NCBI RefSeq assembly: GCF_030269925.1
Contig: NC_085117.1
Location: forward strand, 11,656,731 to 11,720,730
From: Bombyx mori
Taxonomy: Eukaryota > Arthropoda > Insecta > Lepidoptera > Bombycidae
Length of the DNA stretch: 64,000 nt
Direction of reading: 5' to 3'
Part shown: positions 42,301-53,100 of the stretch, piece after piece
How positions within the stretch are numbered: position 1 is the first letter of the stretch
How the letters are laid out: the number at the start of each line of letters is the position of its first letter
Translations under genes and position numbers: made by a program
Notes under the pieces: generated by a model
Databases searched by the model: none
Told to the model about the DNA's origin: nothing
What the model saw: the letters and a program-made list of their open reading frames with translations, nothing else

Positions 42301-43711
42301 AATAACTTTTTTAGTTTAATTTGTTATGATAATAATAGTCTCGTTAACACAAAAAACATTATAAAATTTTTTAAGTACTATTATTATGCTAAAAATAATA
42401 TTATTTTGGAAAAAAGTATTCCCCAACTATCGGCAAATACGTCAGCATCCTGTGTTCTGATTAACAGCTAACACCGGCCCCTAAGGTAAACCTAAGAAAT
42501 CATGATAGTAAAATGACTTGTATCAAACAACTAACACAACAGTTAATCTGAGAAATCATTCATTACTGAATGGGACTTCTAGCTCATTTCCGTTTTTTTT
42601 TAGGTAGCATTAGCTATGCATGAATGAAGCATTTTGTAGTCTTAAGAAATTAAATTTTTAAATTTAGTGCATTTTCTGGGTTTTTTTTTTGTATAATTGA
42701 CGACGTCTGCCCTGTGTGCATTTTATTGGAGAAATATTTAATTATCTGAGAATTCTATTAGATAATAGATAAAGATAATGTAATATTTTCTAGGTTACTT
42801 GTTTGAATATCAAATCTATTTTACAATACAAGTATTTACTAAAAATTGTATTCCCAGTTCCTGTATATAATTTTATAATATTATATAGTGGTGATTTATA
42901 AGCAGTCATTTGATCAGATGAATGGAGATTTCCCTGGATTAGATTAAAGTATCATTTTTTGCATTACTCTTGAGCCGTTTCTTTTCTGTATAGTTATCGT
43001 TATCAATTTACTGCATTCAAGCGATCCCCTATGAAGCCTAACAAGCAATGAAATTAAATATTTGTTATAATGTGGTCTCTAACAAACAATACTACTGGGC
43101 CATGAACGATGAGAGTAACTGCTTATCAACCAAAGTATGTTTTGAATAGAGAACAATTCCGCCTGTGCCAGATTAATAGCACTTTTAGTATCATGATCTC
43201 TTTCATTCACATGGTCAGAGCAAGGTATGGTTTATTTATATTAGTAACTATTAGTCATAAAATCATAAAAAATATATAAATTCGATAGTGACAATTCTGG
43301 CATAAAACTTGACAAAGTTACTTATGTAAGAATTGTGATTGTTCGATGTATTTAAATTTATTTTCTGTGGTTTGTGTTCATGGTACGGTTGAATAATAAT
43401 AAACTTTGTGACTAAATACTATACGAGAGTTCAATTACAGACAGAAGAAAAGTTAGAGCGTTAAATTTTTGAGGTGATTGAGCGTTACGAAACACTATTC
43501 TTTTTTCTTTTGGTAAACATATTAAAGAATTTGTGTATTATTTAGTTTTTAGCTTTAAATTAAATTCTCAAGGTAAAATATAACTTTTGTTTGCTTTACA
43601 ATGTTTCGAATTTTTTGCAAAAACAAACAAAAATCGATTGGTAATTCATTCTTACCTTTAATTATTTCTTTTTACGATAAGTCAACATGTTGTTTCGAAA
43701 TTTTACAAATT
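42301..43711. other. AT-rich spacer, no gene seen
   Basis: Between the Bm1 cluster and LINE copy 2. No coding region or named repeat recognised. Confidence 0.4.
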
Positions 43712-43937
43712 CATTGCTATTTTCTTCTTCTTCTTCTTTATTTTTGGCTCTGGCACGTTTTGTGCATTAGCCAGCGTCAAGTAATAACGTTTTTATAATT
43801 CGCCGTTTTATTTATTTACAGTTTATAAATAATAAAAAACGAAGGAAACTTATCGCAACAAAACATAAATGATTTAGAACGAATTGAATTTACAAAAAAA
43901 ATCAGAATAATTATATAACAGGGAAAATAAATCAAAA

Positions 43938-46900
43938 TTATAGTTTAATGTTATTATTTAATATAAACCTACTTAAAATACTATATACAAGGGGATTAAA
44001 ATCTCGAAGAAGTAAAGAAATATTAGTAGGAAGGGGAACAGAGAGAGATACTAAAGAAGTATATAAGGAAGAATGATCATATAAAGAACAAGAAAAGAAA
44101 ATATGATTCAGGTCACAATAACTCTCGCCACACTCACAGGCGGTACTAGTTACGATACCAAGTTTGTGCAAATGAACTGGAAGGCTGTTATGTCCCAGAC
44201 GCATACGAATTATAGTAGAAGTGGCGGTTTTACCAAACGACAATTTGGCAAACCATGGCTTCCTGGGAACGGAAGACTGTATAGCATACAAGAAACGACC
44301 CTTAATCCGGCCGCTCTCTTCCCAACACATATTCCACGATTTGTGGAGGCATATGCCGGGCAAAGCAGCAAGATCATGGCCAAAATTCTTGTACGGGTAT
44401 ACGTCACCGGTCACAGTAGCACTGTTGGCCAAACTGTCAGCTTTCACATTTCCAGATATGCCACAGTGACTAGGTACCCAACAAAATGATACTAAATAGT
44501 TGTGTGATTGGCAGTGCAACAGCTTTCTCTTACATTCAAATATTACATGAAAAAAAGGGTTAAGTTTTAGTGAAAATTTTGCTAAGCTCTGTAATGCACT
44601 TAAGGAATCAGTAAATATAACGGTTTTTTTTAGTTTGAAAGACAGCACATATTCAAGAGCTTTTAATAGTCCAAAACATTCACCGGTAAAGACCGATGAT
44701 TCCGGAGGTAATTTAATTTTCTGAACTATGTTGTACTGTTTGTGATACACTCCAACACCAACACACCCACTGGAGTGTTTAGATGCATCTGTATAAATTT
44801 GATGCCAGTTAGGCCATTTACTATTGACATTGCAATTAAAATTTTCATTGGCATTAAAATCAGATTTTTCAATGCCAAGAGAAAAGCAAATCACTGGAGA
44901 AAGTAAGAGAGAATCATAAGAAGCGCCAAATAAAGGAAGCACCTGAAAAGAATGAGTTGGGGCTTGTAATTGTTTGAATTTCAGGAAACTTTTTAACAGA
45001 CAAGGTAAAGGTTTATGTGAAGAGGGTACTTTTTTAGAAAGAAACTCTAGTTTCGAAATGAGGGGATGATTATGGAACTGAACAATTCTAAAAATGAATC
45101 TATCGGACAGATATTGACGTCTTAAGTTTAAAGGAGGGTCACAACATTCTATTTGCAGAGCATTAACCGGACTCGATTTCATGGCACCAGAAACAATCCT
45201 CAAAGCCCTAGACTGTATGAGATCTAGTTTTCTAAAGCCAGCCACATTACCTGGGTCTAAGAAAAAGGTCCCAAAATCCAGTACACTTCTAATGACAGCA
45301 TTATACACCAACCTCAGTGTAGCCGGGTGAGCACCCCACCAAACCCCACCGAGACATCTCAGCATGTTCAAGTTTCGCTCACATTTACTAACCACAAATT
45401 CGCAGTGTGGTTGACCCGTTAGTTTAGAATCAAGAATAGCTCCTAAGAACTTAACTTGATTCCTAATGGGTAATATATCCCCATCATATGTTATATTAAG
45501 TGAGCAAGGAGTACGGGATTTGGTGAAAAGTACAACAGTACTTTTTGAGGGAGACAGATCAAGGCCATTTGCATCCATCCAGATTTTTAGCAAAGATAAA
45601 GAGGAGGAAACATATCGTTCAGCAGTACTTACAGACATATCAGAGGCATAAATAACCAAGTCATCGGCATACTGTAATAAACTTGCTGAATCTCCGACTG
45701 AACCTTCTAGATCATATGTATAAATATTGTACAATAAAGGACTCAGAACAGACCCCTGTGGCAAACCTCTCCATACCAGCCTACTAGGCTTATAAGGGCC
45801 GCCAACATCTAAAATAATTTTCCTCTCCGAAAGAAGATTTACAATGGAATTAGTTAAAAAATAGGGAACCTTTAATTTATCTAATTTACTTTTTAGAATA
45901 TGTAATAGAACGTTATCATAAGCCGAATTAATATCCAAAAAAGCAGCAACTACTGACTTTTTATCTGAGAAAGCATTACGAATATCCGTAACTAATATGC
46001 CTAAATTGTCCCCCACACTTTTACCTTTTCGAAATCCAAACTGAGTTTGGGACAGATATTCGTTATTTTCTATATACCATTCAAGCCGATTTTTAATTAA
46101 ATGTTCAACAACTTTTGTGATCACCGATGACAAAACTATCAGACGATATGATTTGATATCAGATTGTACCTTAGACGGCTTTAAAAATGGCAATACTATT
46201 TGACTTCGCCATGACGGTGGAATGTCACCTGTCAGTAAAATTTTATTTATTAAATTTAAAAAGTAATTTAATCCTTTTTCGCCAAGGTGAGACAAAAAGG
46301 AATATGGAATCCCATCTTCCCCTGGAGCACTGTCTTTGACGTGATTTAATACACCTTTTAACTCCCCTAACGTAAAAGTTAGATTTAGAGAAGAAGGGGC
46401 ATCAGAGTTATATTGCTTATAAGACAGGATAGGATCGTTGAGTGGAGCAGAAGGAGGAGCCAAACGATCAAGGAATTGATCTGCTAATTCTATAGGCAGC
46501 AACAATGCGTTAGAAGGATTGACAGCTGATCTAAATCTTTTGATATTTCGCCATATGACAGTAGCATGTGTTTCAGGTGATATAGTGCTACAAAATTTCC
46601 TCCACCCGTCAAATTTCTTTTTTTTAAATAGTTTTCTAACCTCTTTCATTATAGTCATTAATGCCTCGTAGTTTTTCATAGACATATTATTGTGATAATT
46701 ACGCTCTGCTGCCTTGCGTTTCTTTATAGCATTGGTACATTCTTCATCCCACCACGGTGGAGATGACAACTTATTACTACACGGCTTTTTCTTTGGAAAA
46801 ACATTATCAGCCGATTCTAACAAAATAGCTTTGAAATAATTATTATCTATGACATTAACTTCTGAGCAATTATTAATTTTCTCTTCTATTAATAACGTGT

Positions 46901-47624
46901 ATTGACTCCATTTAGAGTCTATGATTTTGTGTTTGAGGCGAGAGTTTTGAATACACATTGTATCCTTTTTTTTACAGGGAAATGAAATGATTATGGGATA
47001 GTGATCACTATTATAAGTGGAACACAAAGTAGACCAAGATAGAGAAGATGCTAACTGGGGAGTACAAATGGACAGATCAATGGCACTAATTACTTCACCA
47101 GGCTTTGTGAGGCGAGTAGGAGAACCCGAGTTTAAAATGCACAGGCTATACATGTCTAAGATATCTAATAATTCATAACCATAACTATTAGATACTGAAC
47201 TACCCCAAGATGTGTGATGAGAGTTGAAATCACCCAGAATCATGAAAGGCCGAGGAAGAACTGAAATGAAGTTTTTAATTTCATTGAAGATTTGCAAGGA
47301 GGGATGAGGGACATAGATAGAGACAAAACAGATACCATCAACAATAGCTGCAATGACAGAAAAGCAGTTACTATGTGAAGGGAGAGGGAAGGAAGAAAAG
47401 GTGCTAGAGTTTCTGATGAGTAGGCATACACCACCATATCCATCAGCCCTGTCTTCTCTTAAGCACGAATAACCAGGGATTTTGAATACAAAATCTGGCT
47501 TTAGCCAGGTTTCAGATAGAGAAAATATAAAAGGATTAAAAGTATTTATAATATGTATAATTTCATGCTTTTTGTTTATAATACTGCGGCAATTCCATTG
47601 AACTAACTTGTCCATGTTGGCCAT
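43938..47624 (-). CDS. LINE ORF2: endonuclease, reverse transcriptase, RNase H (copy 2)
   Basis: 1,228 residues, intact. The endonuclease (VQWNCRSIIN, LSETWLKPDF, MILGDFNSHHTSW, SDHYPIIISF), RT (FGFRKGKSVGDN, AAFLDINSAYDN, GLPQGSVLSPLLYN, LLQYADDLVIYAS) and RNase H (IYTDASKHSSGCVG, FTGECFGLL, FTDSLSALQS, PSHCGISGNVKADSLA) all keep their key residues. The C-terminal CECGESYCDLNHIFFSC is present. The start overlaps ORF1 by 62 nt. It is closely similar to the copy 1 protein throughout. Confidence 0.92.
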   Translation of the reverse strand: MANMDKLVQWNCRSIINKKHEIIHIINTFNPFIFSLSETWLKPDFVFKIPGYSCLREDRADGYGGVCLLIRNSSTFSSFPLPSHSNCFSVIAAIVDGICFVSIYVPHPSLQIFNEIKNFISVLPRPFMILGDFNSHHTSWGSSVSNSYGYELLDILDMYSLCILNSGSPTRLTKPGEVISAIDLSICTPQLASSLSWSTLCSTYNSDHYPIIISFPCKKKDTMCIQNSRLKHKIIDSKWSQYTLLIEEKINNCSEVNVIDNNYFKAILLESADNVFPKKKPCSNKLSSPPWWDEECTNAIKKRKAAERNYHNNMSMKNYEALMTIMKEVRKLFKKKKFDGWRKFCSTISPETHATVIWRNIKRFRSAVNPSNALLLPIELADQFLDRLAPPSAPLNDPILSYKQYNSDAPSSLNLTFTLGELKGVLNHVKDSAPGEDGIPYSFLSHLGEKGLNYFLNLINKILLTGDIPPSWRSQIVLPFLKPSKVQSDIKSYRLIVLSSVITKVVEHLIKNRLEWYIENNEYLSQTQFGFRKGKSVGDNLGILVTDIRNAFSDKKSVVAAFLDINSAYDNVLLHILKSKLDKLKVPYFLTNSIVNLLSERKIILDVGGPYKPSRLVWRGLPQGSVLSPLLYNIYTYDLEGSVGDSASLLQYADDLVIYASDMSVSTAERYVSSSLSLLKIWMDANGLDLSPSKSTVVLFTKSRTPCSLNITYDGDILPIRNQVKFLGAILDSKLTGQPHCEFVVSKCERNLNMLRCLGGVWWGAHPATLRLVYNAVIRSVLDFGTFFLDPGNVAGFRKLDLIQSRALRIVSGAMKSSPVNALQIECCDPPLNLRRQYLSDRFIFRIVQFHNHPLISKLEFLSKKVPSSHKPLPCLLKSFLKFKQLQAPTHSFQVLPLFGASYDSLLLSPVICFSLGIEKSDFNANENFNCNVNSKWPNWHQIYTDASKHSSGCVGVGVYHKQYNIVQKIKLPPESSVFTGECFGLLKALEYVLSFKLKKTVIFTDSLSALQSLAKFSLKLNPFFHVIFECKRKLLHCQSHNYLVSFCWVPSHCGISGNVKADSLANSATVTGDVYPYKNFGHDLAALPGICLHKSWNMCWEESGRIKGRFLYAIQSSVPRKPWFAKLSFGKTATSTIIRMRLGHNSLPVHLHKLGIVTSTACECGESYCDLNHIFFSCSLYDHSSLYTSLVSLSVPLPTNISLLLRDFNPLVYSILSRFILNNNIKL

Positions 47625-49098
47625 TATTAATATTAGTATAAGTACGAATTAAATTAGCAGCGTGGGACGGTATAGATAAATTGGGTTCAGAAAGTAATTT
47701 GATCAATATAGTAATTAACTCTGCTATTGTCTGTTGTGAATTTGCATTAGACGAGGATGGTAATGCATATCCATTAGAAGGCTCTGGCATATTGTAGTCC
47801 CTTACAAGAGACTCATGTGCTACATGATCAAAACCTTTACTGTGTTGAGGAGGAGTTCTGGGTTTAGTGAAGACTGTTTTTTTATAAGATATTGTACGTG
47901 AGGATGGTGAACCAGGCAATACTGTATTTCCACCAGGAACAGATTTAGTTGGGAGAGAGGATACAATATCAGCAAATGATTTAGAAATGGGGGGATGTAA
48001 TTTTGACGCTTCAATATAGGATAAGCTATTCTCTGCCATTGTTACTTTAATATCTGTTTGTCTCACGTACTCTGGACACTTTTTGCTCGAAGCAAAGTGC
48101 AGCCCAGAACATAAGCAGCAAGATACACAGTCTTCCTCCACATTACAAGTATCTCCAGTGTGGCCCTGACCACACTTGAAGCACCTGGGCTTTGACCTAC
48201 ATTGGACCTTGGTGTGCCCAAAGCGGCAACAATTAAAGCACTGGATGGTTGGGTATATATACAATTTAACAGGCATAGAATTATAACACATAAATACACG
48301 TTTGGGCAAAACTTGTCCATCAAATGTAAACACGACTGTTTGCGAAGGTTTCCATGTGGGTGTGTTGTTTATCATGACTTTATAGTTTAGTCTTCTAATT
48401 TTCAGAATTTCCCCACACCCAATGGGTACATTAGTGTTCTGCATAATATCTTCAGGGGACCACTCAGTTGGGACTCCCCTAACTAAACCCATCCTCGTAA
48501 TGTTAAAAGTTGGGATAAAAGCCTTCATGTTGTTTGTAGCTAAGCAGTTTGAAGTGACAAAGCTGTTAGCGTCTGTATAATTATTAAAAGAAAGTGTCAT
48601 TTTATTTCGGCCAATACGTTTCAAACTTCCGTTAACAATATTTTTGAAAAAATTTTTTTTTAAAAATCTGCCAAACACAACTGGGTGTAATGTTGTACCA
48701 TCATCATCAGCAGACTGTATTTTCTGCACGTGTACCACAAACGGGCCGTGGTCATTGGCATCATAACTAGCCCTACCAATTTGTGTGGAGGCTTTATGAG
48801 ACATATCAGTGGGAGGAACGGGCTTTGAAGATGTATCAGTGCAAGGACCAGGTGCAGGCAAATCAATAGTGCTCTCAGTAAATTCGTCTTTGCATTGACA
48901 GTCCGATTGTTTAAATGTTTCTGTATTATTTTTTCTTTTCCTTTTGTTACAATTTTTACAAATTTTGTGGAGCTGGTTACGCTTCAGCTTCCTTTTAGAC
49001 ACCAAAGAGCAGTCAGAATCCATTCCGGATTCGTTGGAGATTGTGACAAATGCAACCGCGGGGGGCGCTGTGCCCCCCGGGTCCGGAGGCTCGTTCAT
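47563..49098 (-). CDS. LINE ORF1, Gag-like protein (copy 2)
   Basis: 511 residues, intact. It starts MNEPPDPGGTAPP like copy 1 and has the TRMGLVRGVPTEWSPEDI block and the zinc knuckles CFNCCRFGHTKVQC and CFKCGQGHTGDTC plus the CCLCSGLHFASSKKC variant. It is about ten residues longer than the copy 1 ORF1, mainly in the low-complexity regions. Confidence 0.9.
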   Translation of the reverse strand: MNEPPDPGGTAPPAVAFVTISNESGMDSDCSLVSKRKLKRNQLHKICKNCNKRKRKNNTETFKQSDCQCKDEFTESTIDLPAPGPCTDTSSKPVPPTDMSHKASTQIGRASYDANDHGPFVVHVQKIQSADDDGTTLHPVVFGRFLKKNFFKNIVNGSLKRIGRNKMTLSFNNYTDANSFVTSNCLATNNMKAFIPTFNITRMGLVRGVPTEWSPEDIMQNTNVPIGCGEILKIRRLNYKVMINNTPTWKPSQTVVFTFDGQVLPKRVFMCYNSMPVKLYIYPTIQCFNCCRFGHTKVQCRSKPRCFKCGQGHTGDTCNVEEDCVSCCLCSGLHFASSKKCPEYVRQTDIKVTMAENSLSYIEASKLHPPISKSFADIVSSLPTKSVPGGNTVLPGSPSSRTISYKKTVFTKPRTPPQHSKGFDHVAHESLVRDYNMPEPSNGYALPSSSNANSQQTIAELITILIKLLSEPNLSIPSHAANLIRTYTNINNGQHGQVSSMELPQYYKQKA

Positions 49099-49305
49099 AT
49101 AAATATAAAAAACTTACCCCAACTCGAAGAAAAAAAGAATAAAATACAAAAAAATTTAAATAATAATAAAAATTACAAATATATACAAGTTTTAACTATT
49201 CTGATCACTTAATAGATTAAAAAAAAATATTTTTCAACAAATTCAAACAAAAACCGCGCCCGCCAAATTCAAAGGTTTCCCGCGTTTTTTTTCCATTGCT
49301 ATTTT

Positions 49306-49574
49306 GTTTGTCATTTAACTCCACAGCACAGTACACATCACAACAAAATTAAAAATACCTATTCGTTTAAGAATCAAAAACGTAAAAACCTTTTTTAGGA
49401 AGGTACGAAATCGTGGGTCCTACCCATAGACAATGTTATGTTCGTTCATAGTAGGTTTCTTATTCAGTGTGTTCGTACCGTGGTAACCTTAGATATTGTT
49501 GAGTTTATTTTGTCAAATGAACAAGTAAAATAAATTAGTGTACTATCTATGGGTAGATGAAAGGTAATCTGTAA
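49306..49574. other. Short unique spacer upstream of Nup160
   Basis: Between LINE copy 2 and the retroposon at 49575. No gene seen. Part of the Nup160 promoter could lie here or in the retroposon. Confidence 0.3.
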
Positions 49575-50085
49575 TAGACTTTTTGGCGGGAACGCGAGGA
49601 GTGAAGTTGTGTGATTTGTTTTATTTTGTCTATTTAGTGTTTCTTCGGGTTTAAATGTGTAATAATGGTGGTTTATTAACTGTTTAATATCAGTGAAAGT
49701 GCACAAATGTGGGAAAACGAAACAAAGCCACTGGACGTAGCTTCTCGGGATCCTTCAAAAAGTCCACTGAAAAAATCTTAGTAAATGACCACCATTTTAC
49801 TGAGATTATATTATATCCCATATCATCTCATTTCACGTTATTTCATTTCGTTTTCATTTCACTTCATGCCATGTTTCATAATAATCAACTTCATTTCATT
49901 TCATAATATCATTATCATTTAAAAAAGTTACGTATCATTAAAATTTAAATAAGACTTGACCTAAAGATCTTAGTTACCAGGTCATGAAATTACTTAAAAA
50001 AAATGTGTATCTACTATCTTTGACCTAAAGGTCTTATTTACCACTTCTACCAGATCATAAAATCCCTTCAAAGAAGTGTATTAAC
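49575..50085 (+). mobile_element. Unnamed SINE-like retroposon
   Basis: GACTTTTTGGCGGGAACGCG to the CCAGGTCATGAAATTACTT area matches, in inverse, the element at 60030-60851, which has a target duplication and an A-tail. This copy has an extra partial repeat of its own 3' end (TGACCTAAAGGTCTTATTTA near 50023) and no clear target duplication. It ends just over 100 bp before the Nup160 start codon. Confidence 0.55.
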
Positions 50086-50192
50086 TATGCTTTGTGAGGT
50101 TAACTCTCAACTAAAAATATTTGTTTTCAGTTATATTTAAGTTGATTCACTAAAATATCTGACTTGGGGGCTTTTGTATTACAAAGTTCACC

Positions 50193-53100
50193 ATGGAATT
50201 TCTTGAAGCTATGCCGGTCACGTTCAAGGAGATTGCTCCAAATCATAATATTCCAGAGAAATGGAAAGAAATTGTACTTAACACAGGTACTAATATGTCC
50301 AACTTATAAAATATTCTACACTTACAATAGCTTAGTAATAAATTTGTTTGTCTTTATTTACTTTTCTAGGTGGTACTCACAGTACTTTACAAGACATCAA
50401 ATTACCGCAAAAAGCCGGCGGTTACTGGTATAAGGATTCAACGAAGTTCTACACCAGGAATCGCTTTATTTACTGGTAATTGTTTTAAACAAGTTACACA
50501 AAATTCTTTGGAATTCTGTAGATTACCACACTGGCTCATAATTTTTAATTAAGTCCTGCATAAATCCAGGAATTGGTCAGTTATGTGTGCACATTGTGCT
50601 GCACCAGAGCCCATTTTTATCCATACCTCACATTATGCTTTGATTTAGATTTAAATAATCATTAACTGTCATTTTATATTTAATATAATGTAATAATTAT
50701 TTAAAATATTAGATTTTATTTGACAAATTACAGTATCCTGTTGAGCTACAATCCACTTTGCAACGAAAATTAAAATACTAATAATAGTAATAAAATAGAT
50801 AAATTTTGTTGAAAAGTCGATTGTAGAGAACATATTATATAAAAATTCTCATGTCACAGAATTTGATCCGACAAGGTATACAATGTATGTGCAGGTATTA
50901 TTAATGGCTTTTTCAGGCAAACTACATCAGATGCAATTGAGATATCGGAAGCTTCACTAGATTTAAATCTCTCTTCTGCAAACTTGAGATGTAAAGTAGC
51001 TCCAGGAACTCCTCCACTGAGTAATATTACTGTTTATGAACGCAGTAGTACAAACAATGTTGTTATATTAGCTGCTACAGTTTCGTCAGTACATAGACTA
51101 GTTTTTCCACATCCTTCAATATTAGATAAAAAGGTGAGGGAATTTAAAGTATCATAAAAAGATAAATTTTAGACCAATGAGACCATATTATTTAAATTAT
51201 TATTGCTCTACATGAAACACATTTTTTAATCATTTAATTATTCAAATTATTAGGTAGAAAAAATATTGGTTGTTTAAATGTTTTTTGATATTTCAGTGTA
51301 CATATGGATCAATGAGCAGTACATCACCTTCTATATGTCATGATACATCTTCTATAAACAACCCTAATAATTATTTTATTTTAAATCAGTATTCTAATGC
51401 CAGTAAGTTGACAATAATATTATTTAAAATGATTAAACATAAGGCACTTGTACACATATTTTAAAGTTTACTTTAATCTCCACAGTTTATTTTAGTAGTT
51501 TACACTACTGTGGTGAGCTACTGAACATAAACAGTGACTAAAAAATGTGACAATTGCTCACAAATGGTATTTGCCATCAGTTTACACAATTTGTGTGATT
51601 TTGCTATGAACTTTGCAAACAGCTTGTTCCATGCAGAGTATTAAATTATTTTAATTATGAGTTAAAATATAATTTTAGCCACTGGAGTAGCCCATACATG
51701 TTCTTCACTGCTTCGTGAAAATGGTGAAGCTATATTTGCACTTGCATTTGGACATGAAGGTGAGGGCAGTTTGTTACTTATAAAACTGCCAGTAACTGGA
51801 GCAGCAGTCACTACTGTATTAAAGAGAGAATCAACTGTACCCAGTTTCTTATCAGGAATTACAGGAGCTCTCAGGTATTTATGCATTACATAGTTGAATT
51901 AACCTTTTTCTTTGCACGGGTAGTTAATTGTAAATTTCTTTTTTTAAATTTAGATATTACACTGTAACTGCAATATGTTATTTAAAGTTGGAATATTCCT
52001 TTTTTTGATAGATGGGTGATGAATTCAGTTTTAAGTGGTTATCAGAGCTTAGGGTGGTAGTAGCTCCTTGTATAGACTTATAGGTCATTGTTACTGATAA
52101 GGCTTAATTTTAATACAGAGGCAAGACTACTGATGGAGTTGAAACTTATGGTGTGGTAATTACAAAAAATGTAATTGTGGCTGTGTGTGGTGATGCGTGT
52201 CTTAGAGCATGGCCCATTGATGATGGAGGTGCACCAATTTCTGTGTCTGCCCCACTTTCACAAACAAACGTGAGACCGAAGCCACCACGTAAGTTTGTTT
52301 GATATTACTTAATTTATATAATAATATGTATGTACTGTGAATTTGCAAAATGCTAAGTAACAAATTTTCCTATTCCATGACAGCACATGGTCACATGCTA
52401 CAGAAAACAATTGGATTGGATGGCAGTGTCATTTTAGTTGCATATTTATCTTTTCCAAATGAATGTGAATTTGTTGTGATGAAGATGCATGATCCCGTAG
52501 GGGGATTTATAAAGTTTTCACATATCTGCCGAATATTTGGTCCTCAGGTAATATTTACTCATGACATAGAAATTGCTACATCACTTTCACGATTTTGATG
52601 TATTGTTTAAATATGTACTTGTTGCAGTTGGATCTTTTAGATTATAAAATTGGTTATGGAGACAGCAATCATGTCATTTGGGCACTGTGGAGTCAACCCG
52701 ATGGCGATACCATGATGACATGTATGTTGATATTAAAATGTTTGAATTTTCTAAGCAATAAAAGGTAGGAAACATAATATTATTAAGACAGCTCTTTAGA
52801 AAATTGTCGCTCATGCGACGAACCTTTTCTTGAACTCCACTATGCTTGCTAGCTTGATGTGAAAAAATGAGATTATGTATGAGTAAAGTATTGTTCATTA
52901 ATATCTCACAAAAACACTGATTGCATGGGATTTTATATTAAAACTAGCTGTATCAGTCCGCTTTGCTGGCCATTTAAAATTAACATTATTATTTCTCACC
53001 CCCACAAAAATTCTCATCATTAACGCCCACGCAACTGGTGTAGGGAGTCCAACACTCATATAAATATTAGCCTATCCATTAAGTACGTGTATTTTCTACA

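Larger units (their letters stand above)
43724..49293 (-). mobile_element. Full-length I-type LINE, copy 2
   Basis: A 12-bp target duplication CATTGCTATTTT lies at 43712-43723 and 49294-49305. It has the same design as copy 1, read on the minus strand: 5' end near CGCGGGAAACC, two intact overlapping ORFs, and an AAG-repeat tail (seen as TTC repeats at 43724-43738). It differs from copy 1 at many positions, so the two are separate subfamily members, not a recent duplication. Confidence 0.9.

Noticed and set aside
44103..44489. Plus-strand open frame of 128 codons
   Set aside because: It is antisense to the RNase H region of LINE ORF2 copy 2.
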